In this document: positions 1 to 7,066 of the stretch, one piece after another
How positions within the stretch are numbered: the first letter of the stretch is position 1
Layout of the letters: each line of letters opens with the position of its first letter
Origin: an uncultured Eubacteriales bacterium
GTDB taxonomy: Bacteria; Bacillota; Clostridia; Christensenellales; CAG-138
DNA length: 15,096 nt
Direction: 5' to 3'
Assembly: GCA_900543475.1 (NCBI GenBank)
Contig: UQRU01000050.1
Coordinates: 1-15,096, forward strand
The notes under the pieces: model-generated
Told to the model about the DNA's origin: nothing
The model's input: only the letters and a program-made list of their open reading frames with translations
Database searches by the model: none
Translations under genes and position numbers: made by a program

Positions 1-64
1 CGCCAGGAAGGCCCCACGGGCCGACGCAGCGCGACCTTTGCGAACTGCATTGCGGCCCCCGAGC

Positions 65-86
65 CCCCAGGGGTTTCCCCCTGGGG
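65..86. repeat. Perfect GC-rich hairpin downstream of the zinc-ribbon gene
   Basis: CCCCAGGGG (65-73) and CCCCTGGGG (78-86) form a perfect 9-bp stem around a TTTC loop. It lies 8 bases past the stop codon of the minus-strand gene at 94-459, so it could help end that transcript. No T-tract follows on the minus strand, so it is not a textbook intrinsic terminator. The rest of 1-93 shows no gene. Confidence 0.5.
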
Positions 87-93
87 CCACAGC

Positions 94-459
94 TCAAGCA
101 GGCCCACCAAAGCCGGCGATCAGGGCGCTGAATATCCCGATGCCCACCATAGCCGCCAGGATGAAAAGCCCCAGGCTGATGCCCATCCAGATCAACCGGG
201 AGCGAGCCCAGTTTTTCTTATTGGGGTTAACATCCGTCTGAAAGCTCCATATGCAGAAAAAGATCAGATTGACCACTGGGATGCGGGCTACCAGCTCCAT
301 CAGGGTAAACTGGCCCAGGCCCAACACCGGGGCGCGGGCCTCATCCGGGGGCGGGCAAGGGGCGGGCTGGGGGTTGGGGGCGGGTTGCAACCGGGCGCCG
401 CAATCGATGCAAAACACGGCGCCGGGCAGGTTGTCCTTGCCGCAATTGGGACAGAACAT
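94..459 (-). CDS. Small zinc-ribbon membrane protein
   Basis: Product of 121 residues. The N-terminus has two Cys-X2-Cys knuckles (C3/C6 and C17/C20, starting MFCPNCGKDN), the zinc-ribbon layout common on small Firmicutes membrane proteins. A Pro/Ala-rich linker (about 25-45) follows, then two hydrophobic segments (about 51-73 and 89-116), so a cytoplasmic ribbon tethered to the membrane is likely. The reading frame is open upstream to 498, but the start at 459 is preferred because a GGAGG site lies just before it on the minus strand and the zinc motif begins there. Its function is unknown; zinc ribbons of this type may bind protein partners. It is transcribed divergently from the ECF operon, and a hairpin lies just after the stop. 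Confidence 0.8.
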   Translation of the reverse strand: MFCPNCGKDNLPGAVFCIDCGARLQPAPNPQPAPCPPPDEARAPVLGLGQFTLMELVARIPVVNLIFFCIWSFQTDVNPNKKNWARSRLIWMGISLGLFILAAMVGIGIFSALIAGFGGPA

Positions 460-518
460 GGGGGTGAACCTCCAAATGCAAAAATCGCTGCGGGCCATGG
501 GCCAAGCAGCCTAGAGGT

Positions 519-527
519 ATTATAGCA
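519..527 (-). promoter_or_regulatory. Extended -10 promoter for the zinc-ribbon gene
   Basis: Read on the minus strand, TGC immediately precedes a perfect TATAAT (-10 at 524-519), which matches the extended -10 pattern TGnTATAAT. No good -35 hexamer sits 17 bases upstream, as expected when an extended -10 compensates. Transcription would start near 512, about 53 bases before the start codon at 459. Confidence 0.55.
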
Positions 528-535
528 CAATTGCG

Positions 536-564
536 TTGTAATAAAAACAGGGGTAAGGTATAAT
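536..564 (+). promoter_or_regulatory. Sigma-A-type promoter of the ecf-truA operon
   Basis: TTGTAA (536-541), a 17-base spacer and a perfect TATAAT (559-564) make a good housekeeping promoter. The predicted start is near 571, giving a ~42-base leader before the ecfA1 start at 613. It lies back to back with the minus-strand promoter at 519-527, so the two polymerase footprints would overlap. Confidence 0.7.
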
Positions 565-612
565 GAATCATCAATGCCCTGCTGCAAACCAGCGGGGGAA
601 GAAGGAGACCCT

Positions 613-1425
613 ATGATCGAATTGGACCGCGTCACCTACCGTTATGACGCCCAGCATGCAGCGTTGGAAGACGTATCCCTTTGCATAGGCGAAGGGGAGC
701 TGGTGGCGGTGGTGGGGCATAATGGCAGTGGGAAAAGCACCCTGGCCAAACATCTTAACGCCCTGTTGCTGCCGGAAAGCGGCCGGGTGCTGGTGGACGG
801 GATGGATACCAAGGACCCAAAGAACACCCTGGCCATCCGGCAGCGGGTGGGCATGGTATTTCAAAATCCGGACAACCAGCTGGTGACCACCGTGGTGGAA
901 GAGGACGTGGCTTTTGGCCCGGAAAACCTGGGGGTGCCGGGGCCGCAGATCCGGCAGCGGGTGGATAGGGCCCTTAAGGCGGTGGGCATGGAGGAATTTG
1001 CCAAGAAGGCCCCCCATATGCTCAGCGGCGGGCAAAAGCAGCGGATCGCCATCGCGGGGATGCTGGCCATGGAGCCAAGGGTGTTGGTGCTGGACGAGGC
1101 CACCGCCATGCTGGACCCCCAGGGGCGGCGGGATGTGCTGGCCATTGTGCAGAAGCTGCATGCGCAGGGGATCACCGTGGTGATGATCACCCAGCACATG
1201 GCGGAGGCAGCCATGTGCCAGCGGGTGATCGTGATGGGGGAAGGCCGGGTGATATTGGACGGGCCGCCCCGGACGGTCTTTGCCCAGGGGGACGCGCTAA
1301 GGGCGTGCCGGCTGGATCTGCCCCCGGTGGTGGCCATGGGAGAAATGCTGCAAAAGGGCGGCATGGAGCTGCCCCTTTGCCTGGAGATAGAGGAACTGGC
1401 GGACGCGATATGGCAATACAGCTAG
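613..1425 (+). CDS. ecfA1: ECF transporter ATPase EcfA1
   Basis: One of the two ATPases of the energy-coupling-factor importer, which hydrolyses ATP in the cytoplasm to drive uptake of vitamins or metals captured by S components. The 270-residue product has Walker A GHNGSGKST (35-43), the Q-loop at Q84 in VFQNPDNQ, the signature LSGGQ (137-141), Walker B ending at D161-E162 and the switch His H195, all intact. Its length is normal for the family. The start at 613 has AAGGAG eight or so bases upstream; the longer frame from 574 has no ribosome site. The gene overlaps ecfA2 by 16 bases, which suggests translational coupling. Many databases label such proteins CbiO; no cobalt-specific gene is present here. 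Confidence 0.93.
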   Translation: MIELDRVTYRYDAQHAALEDVSLCIGEGELVAVVGHNGSGKSTLAKHLNALLLPESGRVLVDGMDTKDPKNTLAIRQRVGMVFQNPDNQLVTTVVEEDVAFGPENLGVPGPQIRQRVDRALKAVGMEEFAKKAPHMLSGGQKQRIAIAGMLAMEPRVLVLDEATAMLDPQGRRDVLAIVQKLHAQGITVVMITQHMAEAAMCQRVIVMGEGRVILDGPPRTVFAQGDALRACRLDLPPVVAMGEMLQKGGMELPLCLEIEELADAIWQYS

Positions 1426-2258
1426 AGAAGCTCACCTACGAATATATGCAGGGCAGCGCCCTAAGCCACAAGGCGGTGGCGGAGGTGGACCTGACGGTGG
1501 AGGCCGGGGAATTCCTGGGCCTGATCGGCCATACCGGCAGCGGGAAAAGCACCCTGGTCCAATTGATGGGCGGCTTGCTGCAGCCCAGCACCGGCCGTGT
1601 GCTGGTGGAAGGGCTGGATATGGGGGATAAGAAGCAGCGGATCCAGGCCCGGCGGCATGTGGGGCTGGTGTTTCAATATCCCGAATACCAGCTGTTCGAG
1701 GAAACGGTGGCCCGGGACGTGGCCTACGGCCCCCGGAACATGGGGCTGGGGGAGGAGGAGATCCAGCGCCGGGTGGAAACCGCCCTTGGGCTGGTGGGCC
1801 TGCCCGCCAAACAATTCGGGGAAAAATCCCCCTTCAGCCTCAGCGGGGGCGAACGGCGGCGGGCGGCCTTGGCAGGGGTTATCGCCATGGAGCCCAAGTA
1901 CCTCATCCTGGACGAGCCCATGGCCGGGCTGGACCCCCAGGGCCGGCGGGATATCCTGCATACCATCGACGGCCTGCGGGCAAAGACCGGCTGCGGGGTG
2001 GTGATGGTGTCCCACTCCATGGAAGACGTGGCCCAGTGCGCGGACCGGATCGCCGTGCTGCACCAGGGCCGGCTGGTCCAGGCGGATACCCCGGGCAAGA
2101 TCTTCCAGGCGGAGGATACCCTGCAGGCCCTGGGCCTGGAGCTGCCTGCCCCTTGCAAACTGGCCGCCGCCCTGCGCAAGCGAGGCATGGACGTACCCCA
2201 TCTTTATACGGCGGAGGCGTTGACCGCCTTTTTGCTGGAAAGGAGGGGCCATGTTTAA
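1410..2258 (+). CDS. ecfA2: ECF transporter ATPase EcfA2
   Basis: Second ATPase of the ECF module, expected to pair with EcfA1 and dock on EcfT. The 282-residue product has Walker A GHTGSGKST (40-48), the EcfA2-typical Q-loop FQYPEYQLFEETV (from residue 88), signature LSGGE (144-148), Walker B ILDEP with D168-E169, and H202 as the switch His. The ATG at 1410 gives the family N-terminus MAIQLEKLTYEY. A much longer frame upstream lies inside ecfA1 and is not credible. No strong ribosome site precedes the start, in keeping with coupling to the end of ecfA1. Its end overlaps ecfT by 8 bases. Confidence 0.93.
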   Translation: MAIQLEKLTYEYMQGSALSHKAVAEVDLTVEAGEFLGLIGHTGSGKSTLVQLMGGLLQPSTGRVLVEGLDMGDKKQRIQARRHVGLVFQYPEYQLFEETVARDVAYGPRNMGLGEEEIQRRVETALGLVGLPAKQFGEKSPFSLSGGERRRAALAGVIAMEPKYLILDEPMAGLDPQGRRDILHTIDGLRAKTGCGVVMVSHSMEDVAQCADRIAVLHQGRLVQADTPGKIFQAEDTLQALGLELPAPCKLAAALRKRGMDVPHLYTAEALTAFLLERRGHV

Positions 2259-3051
2259 AGATATCACCCTGGGCCAATATTTCCCGGGGAATTCCCCCAT
2301 CCATCGCCTGGACCCCCGCACCAAGCTGACGCTGATGCTGGTGTATATCGTCATGGTGTTCCTGGTGCAGGATATGTGGCTGTTTATGGGGGTGGCCGCC
2401 TATGTGGCCGGGGTGACCTGCCTGGCCCAGGTCCCCCTTAGCTATCTTTGGCGTTCCCTCAAGCCCCTGAAATGGGTGCTGGTGTTCATGTTCATCCTCA
2501 ACGTGCTCATGATCCATACCGGAACGCCCCTTTGGAGCTGGTGGCGGATCACCATTACCTGGGGCGGCGTCCGGCAGGCTTGCTTTATCACCATCCGGCT
2601 GGTATTGCTGGTGGCAGGCACCTCCCTGACCACCTTGACCACCACCCCCATCGCCCTTACCGATGGGCTGGAGCGGCTGATGGCCCCCCTTTCCAAGGTG
2701 GGGTTCCCCGCCCACGAACTGGCCATGATCATGACCATTGCCCTGCGGTTCATCCCCACCCTGTTGGAAGAGGCGGATAAGATCATGAAAGCCCAGCTGT
2801 CCCGGGGCGCGGACCTGGAATCCGGCAATGTATTTCAGCGGGCCAAGGCCATGGTGCCCATCCTGGTGCCCCTGTTCATCAGCGCCTTCCGGCGGGCGGA
2901 CGAGTTGGCCATGGCCATGGAGAGCCGGTGCTATCACGGCGGGGAGGGCCGCACCCGAATGGCGGTGCTGCGCTTTGCCCGGCGGGATGGAGTCGCTTTG
3001 GGGGCCACGTTGGCCCTGGTGGCCCTGATCCTTTGGGTCCAGGCCTTTTAA
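2251..3051 (+). CDS. ecfT: ECF transporter transmembrane scaffold EcfT
   Basis: Membrane subunit that links the ATPase pair to interchangeable S components. The 266 residues contain several hydrophobic segments (about 28-58, 73-90, 112-125, 157-172, 203-213 and 246-263). The late cytoplasmic region carries the two short Arg motifs expected to contact the ATPases, here SRG (184-186) and ESRCY (224-228), close to the usual Ala-Arg-Gly and Ala-Arg-Ser forms. AGGAGG at 2241-2246 supports the ATG at 2251, which overlaps the end of ecfA2. No S component lies beside it, so this is a group II module serving several S components elsewhere in the genome (inference from gene order). Confidence 0.92.
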   Translation: MFKDITLGQYFPGNSPIHRLDPRTKLTLMLVYIVMVFLVQDMWLFMGVAAYVAGVTCLAQVPLSYLWRSLKPLKWVLVFMFILNVLMIHTGTPLWSWWRITITWGGVRQACFITIRLVLLVAGTSLTTLTTTPIALTDGLERLMAPLSKVGFPAHELAMIMTIALRFIPTLLEEADKIMKAQLSRGADLESGNVFQRAKAMVPILVPLFISAFRRADELAMAMESRCYHGGEGRTRMAVLRFARRDGVALGATLALVALILWVQAF

Positions 3052-3069
3052 GGCAAAGGAGGTGCCCCC

Positions 3070-3492
3070 TTGGATATTTCTCCCAAACACCGGATCTTGC
3101 TCCTGGCCGTCAGCGTGGCCATTTTGGGTTTGGCCTTATTTTGGTGGGGCCGGGTGGAAGAACAGGACCCTAACCGCCCCCTGGTGGAGCTGCTGGAGGC
3201 CCGGGGCTACCAGGTGGAATCCCAGCAGCTGTATCTGGTGGGCAGCTTCCCGGAGCAATCCATCGCCCAGGTGTTGACCGGGGTGGATCTGGAAGAAGCG
3301 GTGGCCGCCAGCCTGGAAGGCGGCTTCCCCAGCCGCATTGACGCGGTGGGGGAGGTGACCCTGCTGTTGTGCGCCCTGGGGAACGGGGACGTGATCACCC
3401 TGTTTTTGCTGGATGGGGAAGCGGAGCTGTGCTTCATCCAGCCTCTGGACGGAGGCGCCCTCAAGGCCATTGACCCGGAGGCAGCCCCATGA
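3070..3492 (+). CDS. Unknown membrane-anchored protein with TTG start
   Basis: I do not recognise this 140-residue protein. It has one N-terminal hydrophobic helix (about 8-26, ending in a Trp pair) with no lipobox Cys, then an acidic soluble domain of about 110 residues. This topology suggests a membrane anchor with the domain outside the cell. The start is TTG at 3070, chosen because a near-perfect AAAGGAGGTG lies at 3055-3064 and no in-frame ATG fits better. Its stop shares bases with the truA start in an ATGA overlap, so it is embedded in the operon between ecfT and truA. The tight packing argues that it is real and co-expressed with the importer and truA; no function can be assigned from sequence. 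Confidence 0.8.
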   Translation: MDISPKHRILLLAVSVAILGLALFWWGRVEEQDPNRPLVELLEARGYQVESQQLYLVGSFPEQSIAQVLTGVDLEEAVAASLEGGFPSRIDAVGEVTLLLCALGNGDVITLFLLDGEAELCFIQPLDGGALKAIDPEAAP

Positions 3493-4280
3493 CCCGCCGC
3501 ATTCGCATGATCGTCCAATACGACGGCACAGCCTACGCGGGCTGGCAGACCCAGCCCAACGGCCTGGCGGTGCAGGAGCGGCTGGAGCAGGAGCTGTATA
3601 AGATCACCGGCGAAGCGATCCGGCTCCATGCCTCCGGCCGCACGGACAGCGGCGTCCACGCCCGGGCCCAGGTGGCCCATTTCGATACGCAGAGCCGCAT
3701 CCCCGGCCCCAAGTTCGCCTACGCCCTCAACTGCGGCCTGCCCCCGGACATCCGGGTGGCCTTCAGCCAGGAGGCGCCGGCGGATTTCCACGCCCGCTTC
3801 CAGGTGGCGCGCAAACATTACCGCTATGCCCTTTGGCAAAGCCCCCATGGGAACCCCTTCCTGCGGGATACCGCCCTGCACATCCATCATCCCCTGGACC
3901 GCTCCCTGCTGGAGCAGGCCGCGGCCATGGTGGTGGGGGAACACGACTTCGGGGCCTTCAAGGCCGCCGGCATTACCCCCAAGACCACCTGGCGCACCGT
4001 GTTCGAGTCCCGGTGGGTCCAGGGGGAATGCCCCGGGCTATTGTACTACCATGTGGCGGGCAGCGGTTTCCTTTATAATATGGTGCGCATCCTGGTGGGC
4101 ACCATGCTGGAGATCGGCGGGGGCAGGCGGCCCCTGGCTGCCATGGAGGAGGCCCTTGCGTCCGGCAACCGGGAGGATGCCGGCCCCACCGCCCCTGCCC
4201 ACGGGCTGATGCTGTGGCGGGTGGAATATCCGGACTTTGACACGGAAGCCCATATACACTGGGCGGGACAATTGGAATAG
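3489..4280 (+). CDS. truA: tRNA pseudouridine synthase A
   Basis: Converts uridines 38-40 in the anticodon arm of many tRNAs to pseudouridine in the cytoplasm. The 263-residue length is normal. Visible hallmarks are the N-terminal YDGTAYAGWQTQPN block (11-24), the catalytic motif GRTDSGVHA with Asp53, and the C-terminal GSGFLYNMVRILVGTM block. The ATG at 3489 overlaps the preceding stop as ATGA, so translation is probably coupled. The link to ecfA1-ecfA2-ecfT is well known in Firmicutes. In Bacillus, truA is followed by rplM-rpsI, but here the next gene is rmuC after a 46-base gap. Confidence 0.95.
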   Translation: MTRRIRMIVQYDGTAYAGWQTQPNGLAVQERLEQELYKITGEAIRLHASGRTDSGVHARAQVAHFDTQSRIPGPKFAYALNCGLPPDIRVAFSQEAPADFHARFQVARKHYRYALWQSPHGNPFLRDTALHIHHPLDRSLLEQAAAMVVGEHDFGAFKAAGITPKTTWRTVFESRWVQGECPGLLYYHVAGSGFLYNMVRILVGTMLEIGGGRRPLAAMEEALASGNREDAGPTAPAHGLMLWRVEYPDFDTEAHIHWAGQLE

Positions 4281-4326
4281 GCGGCCCTTTACCTTGGGGG
4301 CAGCCTTAGCTTGGAGGTGAAAGACC

Positions 4327-5667
4327 ATGGAATGGTTATTGATCATCGCCCTGGCGCTGCTGGGCGTTTGCGTGGGCCTGTTGGCATTGACCCTGGCCCG
4401 GCTGTCCCGCATGGGGGCGGAGCTGGGGGAGCGGCGGGAGAACCTTTCCAGCCTGCGGCGGGATCTTGCGGACAGCCAGCGGGCCCTGCGGGAGGAGCTT
4501 AACGAGGGGCTGCAGCGTAGCATCCGCTCCATGGGGGCCCTATTGGCGGAGAGCCAGAGCGCCCAGGCCAAGGCCCAGGGGGAAAAGCTGGGGGAGATCC
4601 AGCGGGGGCTTATGACCCTCAGCGCCCAGGTGGAGAACCGGCTCAAAACCAGCGCCCTGGAAAACGAGCAAAAGCTGGAGAACATCCGGGCCACCATGGA
4701 ACAGCGGCTGGGGGCCCTTCAGGCGGACAACAACAAGCGCCTGGAGCAGATGCAGCAGGTGGTGGATGAAAAGCTGCAAAAGACCCTGGACGAGCGGATG
4801 ACCCAATCCTTCAAGCTGGTCAACGAGCGGCTGGAGCAGGTATATAAGGGCTTAGGGGAAATGCAGACCCTGGCGGTAGGGGTAGGGGACCTGAAGAAGG
4901 TGCTCTCCAACGTAAAGACCCGGGGCACCCTGGGGGAGATCCAGCTGGAGGCCATCCTTTCGGAGATCCTGGCCCCGGAACAATACGAAAAGAACACCAC
5001 CGTCAGCCCCCACGGCCGGGAACGGGTGGAATTCGCCATCCGCCTGCCCGCCCAGGACGACAGACGGGTGCTGTTGCCCATCGATTCCAAGTTTCCCACC
5101 GACGCCTATGGGGAGCTGGTGGACGCCTATGAGGCCGGGGACCCGGCCCGGATCAAGGGGGCCCAGGATAGCCTGGTGGCCCGGATCCGGGGCTTTGCCC
5201 GGGATATCCGGGATAAATACATCAATCCCCCCTATACCACCGAGTTCGCCATCATGTTCCTGCCCACCGAGGGCCTGTACGCGGAGGCGGTGCGCCTGGG
5301 GCTGGTGGAGCGGCTCCAGCGGGAATGCCAGGTGAACCTGGCCGGGCCTTCCACCATGGCGGCCCTGCTCAACAGCCTGCAAATGGGCTTCCGCACCGTG
5401 GCCATCCAAAAGCGCAGCGGCGAGGTGTGGAAGGTGCTGGGGGCGGTCAAGACGGAATTCGACCGGTTCCACGAGGTGCTCACCCGGGCCCAAAAGCAAT
5501 TGACCCGGGCCAACAACGAATTGGATACCCTCATCGGCGTGCGCACCCGGCGGATCCAGTCCCGGCTCAAGGACGTAACAGCCATGCCTGCGGCCCAGGT
5601 ACCCCTGTACCTGCCCGAGGACGCTGTGGAAATCATGGATACAGACGACGAGGAAAAGGAGGAATAA
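4327..5667 (+). CDS. rmuC: RmuC family DNA recombination-limiting protein
   Basis: RmuC proteins have a predicted nuclease-like core and limit DNA inversions between short inverted repeats in E. coli; the exact biochemical action is not settled. The 446-residue product has an N-terminal membrane helix (about 4-22), a long Glu/Arg/Gln-rich coiled coil (about 30-175) and the conserved core (about 180-410). Family landmarks are VKTRGTLGEIQLEAIL (197-212), PIDSKFP (251-257), FLPTEGLYAE (311-320) and GPSTMAALLN (340-349). The C-terminus is acidic. GGAGG about ten bases upstream supports the start. It is five bases from deoD, whose ribosome site lies inside its last codons. Its role beside a locus rich in inverted repeats is only a coincidence worth noting. 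Confidence 0.92.
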   Translation: MEWLLIIALALLGVCVGLLALTLARLSRMGAELGERRENLSSLRRDLADSQRALREELNEGLQRSIRSMGALLAESQSAQAKAQGEKLGEIQRGLMTLSAQVENRLKTSALENEQKLENIRATMEQRLGALQADNNKRLEQMQQVVDEKLQKTLDERMTQSFKLVNERLEQVYKGLGEMQTLAVGVGDLKKVLSNVKTRGTLGEIQLEAILSEILAPEQYEKNTTVSPHGRERVEFAIRLPAQDDRRVLLPIDSKFPTDAYGELVDAYEAGDPARIKGAQDSLVARIRGFARDIRDKYINPPYTTEFAIMFLPTEGLYAEAVRLGLVERLQRECQVNLAGPSTMAALLNSLQMGFRTVAIQKRSGEVWKVLGAVKTEFDRFHEVLTRAQKQLTRANNELDTLIGVRTRRIQSRLKDVTAMPAAQVPLYLPEDAVEIMDTDDEEKEE

Positions 5668-5672
5668 GCCCC

Positions 5673-6380
5673 ATGTCCATCATCAAAACCCCCCATATCC
5701 AGGCAGACCCTGCGGATTTTGCCAGGACCGTCCTCATGCCCGGGGATCCCCTCAGGGCCAAGTTCATCGCGGAGACCTATCTGGAAAATCCCCGGCTCGT
5801 CAACAACGTCCGGGGCGTCCAAGGCCATACGGGCCTGTATAAGGGCAAGCCCGTATCCGTCATGGCCAGCGGTATGGGAATGCCCAGCATGGGCATCTAC
5901 AGCTACGAGCTGTTCAACACCTTCGGGGTGGAAAACATCATCCGCATCGGCTCCGCCGGCGCCATTAGCCCCCAGCTGAAGCTGCGGAGCATCGTCCTGG
6001 GCCAGGGCGCTTGCTACAATTCCACCTTTGCGGACCAATACGGCCTGTTGGGTACCTTTGCCCCCATCGCCAGCTGGGCCCTGTTGAAAAAGGCCGTGGA
6101 CGCCGCCGACGCCATGGGCTTGCAGGTGTATGTGGGGAACCTGCTCTCCAACGACCTGTTTTACGACGACAGCCAGAGCACCCTGGAATGGCAAAAGTTG
6201 GGGGTGCTGGCCGTGGAGATGGAGGCTGCGGCCCTGTATATGAACGCCGCCCGGGCCGGCAAGAACGCCCTGGCCATCTGCACCATTTCGGACAGCCTGG
6301 TCACCGGGGAGGAATGCACCGCCCAGGAGCGGCAGACCACCTTTACCCAGATGATGGAGCTGGCCTTGGAGATCGCATAG
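5673..6380 (+). CDS. deoD: Purine nucleoside phosphorylase, DeoD type
   Basis: Phosphorolysis of purine (deoxy)ribonucleosides to the base and (deoxy)ribose-1-phosphate, in purine salvage. The 235 residues match the hexameric DeoD family end to end. Expected active-site positions are all present: H8 near the N-terminus, phosphate-binding G24 and R28 in MPGDPLRAK, R47, R91 and S94 in RIGSAG, ribose-binding E182-M183-E184, and catalytic D207 in ISDS with R220. AAGGAGG at 5656-5662, within the end of rmuC, supports the ATG at 5673. It is the last gene of the plus-strand run and is followed by palindrome-rich non-coding DNA. The BMP importer 3.3 kb downstream may supply its substrates (inference). 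Confidence 0.95.
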   Translation: MSIIKTPHIQADPADFARTVLMPGDPLRAKFIAETYLENPRLVNNVRGVQGHTGLYKGKPVSVMASGMGMPSMGIYSYELFNTFGVENIIRIGSAGAISPQLKLRSIVLGQGACYNSTFADQYGLLGTFAPIASWALLKKAVDAADAMGLQVYVGNLLSNDLFYDDSQSTLEWQKLGVLAVEMEAAALYMNAARAGKNALAICTISDSLVTGEECTAQERQTTFTQMMELALEIA

Positions 6381-6450
6381 CCGAATCCTATGCTGCATTA
6401 TCGGCTCGAACCGCGCAAAGAATGCGTCCGTGTAGGGCGCCGGCAGAACG

Positions 6451-6847
6451 CCAACCGCCCGGGGGGGCGGCGGCGTTTGGCGGCCCGGGGGCCCTGCGGG
6501 CCCCCGGGCCTGCCAAACAAAAGGCTGGAGCAGGCGGCCGCAGGCCGCCTGCTCCAGCCTTCAGCCTGTCGAAAAACCCCCGGGGGTTCGGGGGCCGCAG
6601 CCCCCGGAGGCTATAATCGGATTTGGCGGCGTGTACGGCAAATCCGCAAAAAGCCTTGCGTAGCAAGGGTTTCTCTGCATAGCTCCCTGGCCGCGCCGTA
6701 GGCGCAAGGGAGCTATGAAAACCTCGAAAAAGTGGCGCAAGCCACTTTTTCGACAGCCAAAAGGCTGGAGCAGGCGGCCGCAGGCCGCCTGCTCCAGCCT
6801 TTTTGGGCGCTTCGCGCCCTGCCGCCGCCCCCCCCCCGGGCGGTTGG
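6451..6847. repeat. ~397 bp nested inverted-repeat mosaic of hairpins
   Basis: The two halves mirror each other block by block. The outer blocks are 6451-6474 and 6821-6847, identical as inverted copies except for G/C-run length (7 versus 10). Next come non-homologous hairpins in equivalent slots: a GC-rich stem of about 20 bp at 6475-6518 and GGGCGC-TTC-GCGCCC at 6805-6819. Then follows the same palindrome at 6521-6561 and 6761-6801 (19-bp stem, GCA loop). Last, CTGTCGAAAAA (6566-6576) faces its inverse at 6746-6756. The 169-base centre has more hairpins: 6575-6606, 6618-6646, 6654-6668, 6678-6717 and 6725-6752. Long frames are open here on both strands but look like repeat-driven artefacts. 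It may be a REP/BIME-like mosaic or a MITE-like relic; no target-site duplication was identified. Confidence 0.8.
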
Positions 6848-7008
6848 AGGTTCCACCAACGCCAAAAGGCAGCGGAAAGCCAGGCCCCGCGCCCTATGGG
6901 GCCTGGCAGGCGAAACGATGGCGGGAAGGGCCGCGGCCCCGGCTCCGCCCCTCCGGGCCAAGCCGCTGCCCCGCGGGCAGCGGCGGCATACCCCGGCGCA
7001 GGCGAAAA
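6848..7008. other. Further hairpin-rich non-coding DNA
   Basis: Between the mosaic repeat and the terminator there is no credible gene. It contains a short stem GGTTGG/CCAAC (6842-6860, beginning in the repeat), a 10-bp stem GCCAGGCCCC/GGGGCCTGGC (6879-6888 with 6898-6907), the palindrome GGGCCGCGGCCC (6928-6939) and a 10-bp stem GCCGCTGCCC-CGC-GGGCAGCGGC (6962-6984). The 70 bases just after deoD (6381-6450) show nothing recognisable. Confidence 0.6.
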
Positions 7009-7057
7009 GCGGCTCGCAAAAGCCCCCGTCCGATTGGCGGGGGCTTTTGCGAGCCGC
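7009..7057 (-). terminator. Strong intrinsic terminator, possibly bidirectional
   Basis: A perfect 20-bp stem (7009-7028 with 7038-7057) with a 9-base loop lies 9 bases past the stop codon of the minus-strand acyltransferase-like gene. On the minus strand the stem is followed by TTTT. Its core, AAAAGCCCCCG paired with CGGGGGCTTTT, would also work in the plus direction and could stop read-through from deoD. Confidence 0.85.
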
Positions 7058-7066
7058 AAGGGGGCC

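Noticed and set aside
574..612. N-terminal extension of EcfA1 from an upstream ATG
   Set aside because: The extra 13 residues precede the family start, and AAGGAG lies within them, correctly placed for the ATG at 613.
1903..3090. 395-residue minus-strand frame opposite ecfA2/ecfT, and similar long antisense frames elsewhere
   Set aside because: These are shadows of GC-rich coding strands; the plus-strand genes have full family motifs.
6612..6617. TATAAT inside the mosaic repeat as a promoter
   Set aside because: No -35-like hexamer sits 16-18 bases upstream (the bases there are a G-run), and no gene begins downstream.
6388..7059. A 223-residue open frame on the minus strand across the hairpin region, with other long frames on the plus strand
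   Set aside because: Composition is Pro/Ala/Gly/Arg-rich and the peptide repeats itself where the DNA palindromes do. There is no ribosome site, and both strands are open because of high GC. It is best explained as non-coding repeats.
6381..7066. CRISPR array or integron-like attC sites
   Set aside because: Repeats are palindromic modules of unequal length and spacing, with no regular spacers and no cas or integrase gene in the window.
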